A stretch of 18,056 bases of DNA from Kordia sp045105435 (GTDB taxonomy: Bacteria > Bacteroidota > Bacteroidia > Flavobacteriales > Flavobacteriaceae), in the NCBI RefSeq assembly GCF_045105435.1, contig NZ_JBGCDL010000350.1, positions 1 to 18,056 of the forward strand, given 5' to 3'. Both the position numbers and the translations under genes were made by a program. Shown here in pieces: positions 14,412-18,056 of the stretch; the first letter of the stretch is position 1, and every line of letters starts with the position of its first letter. The notes under the pieces are model-generated. The model did no database searches and was not told the DNA's origin. It saw nothing but the letters and a program-made list of their open reading frames with translations.

Positions 14412-16319
14412 TTAATTTTCAGGTAATTGTTCTTGTATTTGATAGGTACTAAAGTTTAAGAAGTTTCCTGGATGTGATAGCACATTTTGTAGTATAAGCG
14501 GTGTGTCAGGCGTTGTTCCTGTATACTGTGTGATTCCATCCATGTTTACATCGTGTACATTATATCCAGTAAGTGCAAAAGTTGGAAAGTTTAAGAAATT
14601 CCCTGGTGCGTTCAGCACTTCTGATAGTATAGACGGAGAATCTGGTGTTGTTCCAGAATACTGAACAACAGTATCTCCATTTACATTACCAGCCCACATA
14701 CCCATAGTACCACCAGCTAATTGAACTCTAGCATTTTGACCAAAAGTTGCTGTTGTGTTTGTGGTAAAATCAATATTCGTTGGTGTTGACGATAATGCAA
14801 CTACTGCATTGGTTACTATAGCTAAATGATTTCTATGCTTTACAGCAATTGAATACGGTACTGAACCTACTTGAAATGTTACAGAGGAACTACCATCGAT
14901 ACCAACTACATCTCCATCGCGTTGTATAAGCGCAGATTTTGCAGCAATAATATTTTGATTATTTCCTTTATCTCTTAGTTCTATCCAAACCCAATCAACA
15001 ATTGCATTGCTTCCTGAAGTGTTAAGTACGGAACCATTCATTACTACCGCATCACCATATGGGCTTGTAAGTGGAATATGATTTCCTGTTCTTAGATCAT
15101 CTCTCATGAGCGTTTCTTCACCAGGTATTGGATCTACTTTTGCTCCTTGTAAAAATACTTTAACGTTAAGACTTACAAACGTTTCTGGATCAAATTTATC
15201 TTCAATTCCATCATTATCAATATCTGTATCTCCTGTATCTGTATTTCCGTCTTGTGGCGAATCATCTGCATCGGCAGCATCGTGGATACCATCATTATCA
15301 GAATCTTGACCATTGAGTGGTGTTCCAGTTCCTGTTGGATCAACATCCGCTACATCAGGAATACCATCATTATCAGTATCAACAGGATCAGTTTTGTCAT
15401 AAGGATCTACAATATTGATGATTCCATCACTATCTGTATCGCCATTGTTGGTTGCTGTAGTATGATCTACATCAGCACCATTTTGAATACCATCGTTGTC
15501 AGTATCTGTATTACTTGTAGCACCTGAGTCAACATCAGCACCATCTGGAATACCGTCATTGTCGCTGTCTACATTGTTTGGATTAGTTCCGTTTGCTGTT
15601 TCTGACCGATCTGTTATTCCGTCACCGTCTGTATCTGCAGCACCAGTATCTAATGTTCCATCGCCATCCGCGTCAGCATCAGCGTAGTTAGGAATACCGT
15701 CACCATCTAAATCTGTTTCATCTCTTGAAGCTAATGCAAATAAACCATAACCCGTTGAAGTTTGGTAGTTTACCCATTCAGTTCCGTTAAACCTTACAAT
15801 AATTAAGGCTTGCGAAGTATTTCCTCCATAGGTTGCTCCTGTTAATTCCGATAAACCAGATACATTAACATTTGTAGAAGTTCCTGCATTTTGTGTTACA
15901 GACCAATATTCTACATCGCTTAATGTATAATCAGCTATTGATGAAGCTAGTGTTCCTGTTGGGGATGATCTAAAATATTCACATGAAATTTCATCTGTAG
16001 CGCTTGTTGTAATCGTTACTGTAGATTGCTCAACATCACCTACGTTTACTGTAGTTGTTCCAGCTCCAAACACAATAATGTTTCCATCAACATACTCTGA
16101 AGGTGTTATCCATGTACTACCAGCTTGCAAGTAAAAGTTACCGTTTGGATGTTTTGTAACAACTTGATTTCCTACAGAAAAGTTAGTATTATTGTTTAGT
16201 GTAAAGACTCCTCCATTGTCAACATGTAGCTGTTGTGCATTAGCTGTTGAAAACAGAACGCTCAAAAAAAGTATATACAAATACCTGTTTGATAGTTTAG
16301 TAATGTAATTTTTGTTCAT
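14412..16319 (-). CDS. Thrombospondin type 3 repeat surface protein with dockerin-like tail
   Basis: This 635-residue protein starts with a signal peptide (about 1-29, ANA-QQ), then a beta-rich region to about 200. Residues 203-377 carry nine calcium-binding Dx[DN]xDG motifs of thrombospondin type 3 type, for example DSDNDGIPD and DTDNDGIQN. The C-terminal region (about 383-540) has a pattern I associate with Bacteroidota surface proteins, LMRDDLR, VDWVWIELRD, LIQRDGDVVGIDG and VKHRNHLAIVT. After it, two copies of a roughly 45-residue unit (543-580 and 588-626) read as NVNGD/DVNMDG, QYxGTTPDxP, then PGNFLNF, like paired dockerin or EF-hand calcium motifs. No canonical T9SS tail is present. 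It is the first gene of the surface operon and is probably a calcium-stabilised extracellular protein. Confidence 0.88.
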   Translation of the reverse strand: MNKNYITKLSNRYLYILFLSVLFSTANAQQLHVDNGGVFTLNNNTNFSVGNQVVTKHPNGNFYLQAGSTWITPSEYVDGNIIVFGAGTTTVNVGDVEQSTVTITTSATDEISCEYFRSSPTGTLASSIADYTLSDVEYWSVTQNAGTSTNVNVSGLSELTGATYGGNTSQALIIVRFNGTEWVNYQTSTGYGLFALASRDETDLDGDGIPNYADADADGDGTLDTGAADTDGDGITDRSETANGTNPNNVDSDNDGIPDGADVDSGATSNTDTDNDGIQNGADVDHTTATNNGDTDSDGIINIVDPYDKTDPVDTDNDGIPDVADVDPTGTGTPLNGQDSDNDGIHDAADADDSPQDGNTDTGDTDIDNDGIEDKFDPETFVSLNVKVFLQGAKVDPIPGEETLMRDDLRTGNHIPLTSPYGDAVVMNGSVLNTSGSNAIVDWVWIELRDKGNNQNIIAAKSALIQRDGDVVGIDGSSSVTFQVGSVPYSIAVKHRNHLAIVTNAVVALSSTPTNIDFTTNTTATFGQNARVQLAGGTMGMWAGNVNGDTVVQYSGTTPDSPSILSEVLNAPGNFLNFPTFALTGYNVHDVNMDGITQYTGTTPDTPLILQNVLSHPGNFLNFSTYQIQEQLPEN

Positions 16320-16600
16320 ATTTTTTTAAAATTTAATTTGTTATAAATACAGAGGGTTAGTTATCTAGATCCGTATTCGGGAATTATTACAAATCTCTAT
16401 ATTTCTATTCTACATGAAGCATATACCAACTGCCTTTTAATAGGTGGGTTAAAGAAAAACTTAATCGGTAATAAATGCAGAGTGAAAGGTTTTGTTTTTT
16501 TAAGTGAAATTGTTTTTTGTAAAATACACTTAGGTTACTTGAAAGAATCCTCTTTGGATAATGTTTTGCATTTTATAAAAATATCTCTCTATTGTCACAC

Positions 16601-16639
16601 AAAAAACTCCTAATGATTAAGGGTTTATCAATTAGGAGT
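16601..16639 (-). terminator. Orphan minus-strand terminator-like hairpin
   Basis: ACTCCTAAT (16606-16614) pairs with ATTAGGAGT (16631-16639). With one bulge the stem can extend through GAT/ATC. On the minus strand the hairpin is followed by a T-run (A-run 16601-16606 on the plus strand). No gene is visible upstream of it on that strand before the integrase remnant, and it lies about 290 bases before the surface operon start. Confidence 0.6.
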
Positions 16640-17211
16640 ATCATGCTATAAAATTTTAGGGAATAGAATAACATTTATCAGATTATTAATGTAATGTTAC
16701 AAATTAAATATATTAGTATATTGGTATATTTAATGATCGGTTAGTTATATGGAATGAATGGCGTTTTATCTGTAATTTATCATCTTCTGTTTTAATCCAT
16801 AATTAGTTTTAACTGATATTAATATCATGAAGCACTTAATAAAGAAAAATACTTTTTAATAAATACATCAATCTCTATAAAAGTTTTAAGTTCTAAACTT
16901 TATTCATAATTTCATGCATGCTATATAACATTAGTCTTTTAGATAAAAAATTTTTCATATAATATTTATATTCAACATCAATCATAAGAAAATTTCATCA
17001 TAATCACTTTAATAGTATTATTATGTGATTGATAGTATTTTTTAAAACTAAGAAATTAGAGAACGAATAATAATTACCTAGGTTATATAACAGATAAGAA
17101 AAAAATGAGTTTTCATTCATTAGTATAGTATGATTACCACTTAAACTTCAAAAAACTATTGCTGATTTTTACTATATTTGAATATTATTAATCATCAAAT
17201 GATAAAAATCT

Positions 17212-17234
17212 AAACGCATATACAAACGCATATA
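17212..17234 (+). repeat. Tandem 12-base direct repeat near the attachment scar
   Basis: AAACGCATATA occurs at 17212-17222 and again at 17224-17234, separated by a single C. Short phased repeats next to an attachment site are often arm-type integrase or excisionase sites, but the match here is only positional. Confidence 0.5.
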
Positions 17235-17307
17235 GATTGTCTATTATAAGCGAGGTTCTAAAAACTTAATCAACTGATAATCAATTATGATTATTTTAGT
17301 AATTGAG

Positions 17308-17349
17308 TTCATAACCCGGAGGTCGCGGGATCGTGCCCCGCTCTCGCTA
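17308..17349 (+). pseudogene. 3' half of a tRNA-Met(CAU)-like gene, probable attachment site
   Basis: From the anticodon loop on, the segment fits a tRNA-Met. It has loop TTCATAA (anticodon CAT at 17310-17312), 3' anticodon stem CCCGG, variable loop AGGTC, T-stem GCGGG/CCCGC with loop ATCGTGC, acceptor strand TCTCGCT (17342-17348) and discriminator A. No normal D-arm or 5' anticodon strand precedes it, so it is not a working tRNA. The T-loop has A and T where T54 and A58 are expected. A stretch AGCGAGG at 17249-17255 could pair with the acceptor strand, but the 47 bases between it and the anticodon arm do not form a D-arm. Such 3' tRNA halves are the usual attachment sites of integrative elements, and an integrase remnant lies just to the right. 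Confidence 0.65.
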
Positions 17350-17351
17350 CA

Positions 17352-17389
17352 ACGAAACCCATTGATTTTCAATGGGTTTCGTCTTTTTT
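17352..17389 (+). terminator. Strong terminator between the tRNA remnant and the integrase remnant
   Basis: ACGAAACCCATTG (17352-17364) pairs perfectly with CAATGGGTTTCGT (17370-17382) around ATTTT. A C and six T follow. It begins three bases after the tRNA-like 3' end, as expected for a former tRNA transcript. It could also serve convergent transcription of the integrase remnant poorly, because the A-run on the left is short. Confidence 0.85.
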
Positions 17390-17490
17390 AGAGCTTTTTT
17401 TTCAGTACTCTAGTATCGTTAGGAGTACTGTTTTTGAATTTTTCACATATTATACCAATCACTTAATCAGTTATTTATACTACAAGACCT

Positions 17491-18056
17491 TTAGGGTAAG
17501 AGCTTAGGATTAGAGTTTTTATTGAAGATTTCTACATTCTTCATAGCTTTCAACACTACATTTTCATTAACATAATGTCTTCTTAACACTTCTTTTGAAG
17601 TGTGATAGGATAAAAAGCCTGTATCTTCTTTCATCGTCATAGCTAAATAAGTTAGATATGTTTTTCGCAAATGTTTAAATTGTAATTCTTTTCCTGTGTT
17701 TAATAAATTATAAAAATGACTGAATCCTCTAGACAAATTATCTTTCAATACATCAATTGTAATATTTCTTTCAGGGAATAAAATATATTCATCGCTTCCT
17801 ATTTTTATCTTTATATCCCATTCTGTTCAGTAAGTCGGAAAAATTTTTTATTACTGGAATAATTTTAGGAGCAACATTAGCATTGTAACCATCTCCCTTT
17901 TGACGCTCTACCTTGAAATTTCTTATTTCTTTAGAAATGAAAGTTTTGATAAGATTAATAAGTGAAAAATTAGCAGTTTAGTATCCTTATCTTTTTGTAA
18001 TAAGTTCAACCTAAGTTTTTGTCCAATTCATAGATAGCTAATTACGGTATTTTTAA
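17491..18056 (-). pseudogene. Frameshifted tyrosine recombinase (integrase) remnant, continues past the window
   Basis: Three minus-strand frames contribute in turn. From the right, a stretch near 17970-18030 reads LLQKDKDTKLL. A second frame (about 17800-17977) reads EIRNFKVERQKGDGYNANVA and ends in SDLLNRMGYKDK. A third (17491-17826) continues with GSDEYILFPERN and closes with the catalytic C-terminus: FKHLRKTYLTYL (box II Arg), SYHTSKEVL (box His) and RRHYVN (nucleophilic Tyr). The Gly before the box His is Tyr. The box I segment with its Arg is not recognisable. At least two frame changes are needed, one near 17800-17812, and the second frame has a stop at 17978-17980. The longest intact piece, 85 residues from a TTG at 17748, is unlikely to be functional. 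Its 3' end faces the tRNA-Met remnant about 140 bases away, the classic integrase-attachment arrangement. Confidence 0.8.

Larger units (their letters stand above)
16320..17248. other. Long AT-rich stretch without a gene
   Basis: Over 900 bases lack a credible coding frame on either strand. The left end must contain the promoter and leader of the surface operon, although I found no clear TAnnTTTG element there. Visible structure is limited to an orphan minus-strand terminator (16601-16639), a 12-base tandem repeat (17212-17234), and TATATTTG at 17173-17180, which matches the Bacteroidota -7 element but lacks a well-placed TTG. Decay of a former gene or insertion is plausible. Confidence 0.5.

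Noticed and set aside
15106..15687. Regularly spaced short repeats that at first look like a CRISPR array or serine-rich plus-strand genes
   Set aside because: They are the degenerate codons of thrombospondin type 3 repeats on the minus strand. The unit length varies and there are no conserved repeats with unique spacers.
16355..16748. GGTTAGTTAT at 16355-16364 and 16739-16748, and ATAAATRCAGAG near 16343 and 16471, as possible regulator sites
   Set aside because: They are short matches in AT-rich DNA with no common spacing or relation to a gene start, and are easily expected by chance.
17249..17349. A complete 101-base tRNA with acceptor stem AGCGAGG/TCTCGCT
   Set aside because: The acceptor pairs, but there is no D-arm, the 5' anticodon strand TTGAG pairs poorly with CCCGG, and the T-loop is altered. 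Only the 3' half is credible as tRNA-derived.

Overview
The base composition is very AT-rich. The window carries type IX secretion (T9SS) sorting signals, FISUMP and thrombospondin type 3 surface proteins, a periplasmic propeller/LytS-type sensor kinase and Bacteroidota-style lipoprotein signals. Together these point to a chromosomal segment of a flavobacterium (Bacteroidota, probably Flavobacteriaceae). No species can be named from the sequence alone.

Left part (1-2588): the C-terminal end of an unrecognised protein runs in from the left edge and ends at a clear terminator. It is followed by a two-pass membrane protein that resembles the DUF6161 family. Two small minus-strand genes converge on it: one small beta-type domain protein and one unknown. 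About 340 bases without a gene follow.

Centre (2589-9521): a divergent two-component pair dominates. On the minus strand is a LytTR response regulator, and on the plus strand a 1039-residue sensor (signal peptide, propeller repeats, Y_Y_Y domain, one membrane helix, LytS-like kinase). The 373-base gap between them holds three direct repeats spaced exactly 21 bases apart, the geometry expected for LytTR boxes. The exact 9-mer of the best box recurs twice downstream of the kinase, ahead of a lipoprotein subtilase (S8) gene. A FISUMP lipoprotein follows and ends at a strong terminator. A plausible reading is an envelope-sensing circuit that controls itself and perhaps a surface protease.

Right-centre (9700-16319), all minus strand: a tightly packed operon runs from 16319 to 10846. 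It encodes a calcium-binding thrombospondin type 3 repeat protein with a duplicated dockerin-like tail, a small protein with a T9SS C-terminal sorting domain, and a 902-residue tail-fibre-like repeat protein, and ends at a terminator. A secreted TPR protein follows, probably as a separate unit. These products look like an exported surface assembly.

Right end (16320-18056): about 900 bases without a gene contain an orphan minus-strand terminator. Next come the 3' half of a tRNA-Met(CAU)-like gene, a terminator, and a frameshifted tyrosine recombinase. This looks like the scar of an old integrative element at a tRNA attachment site.
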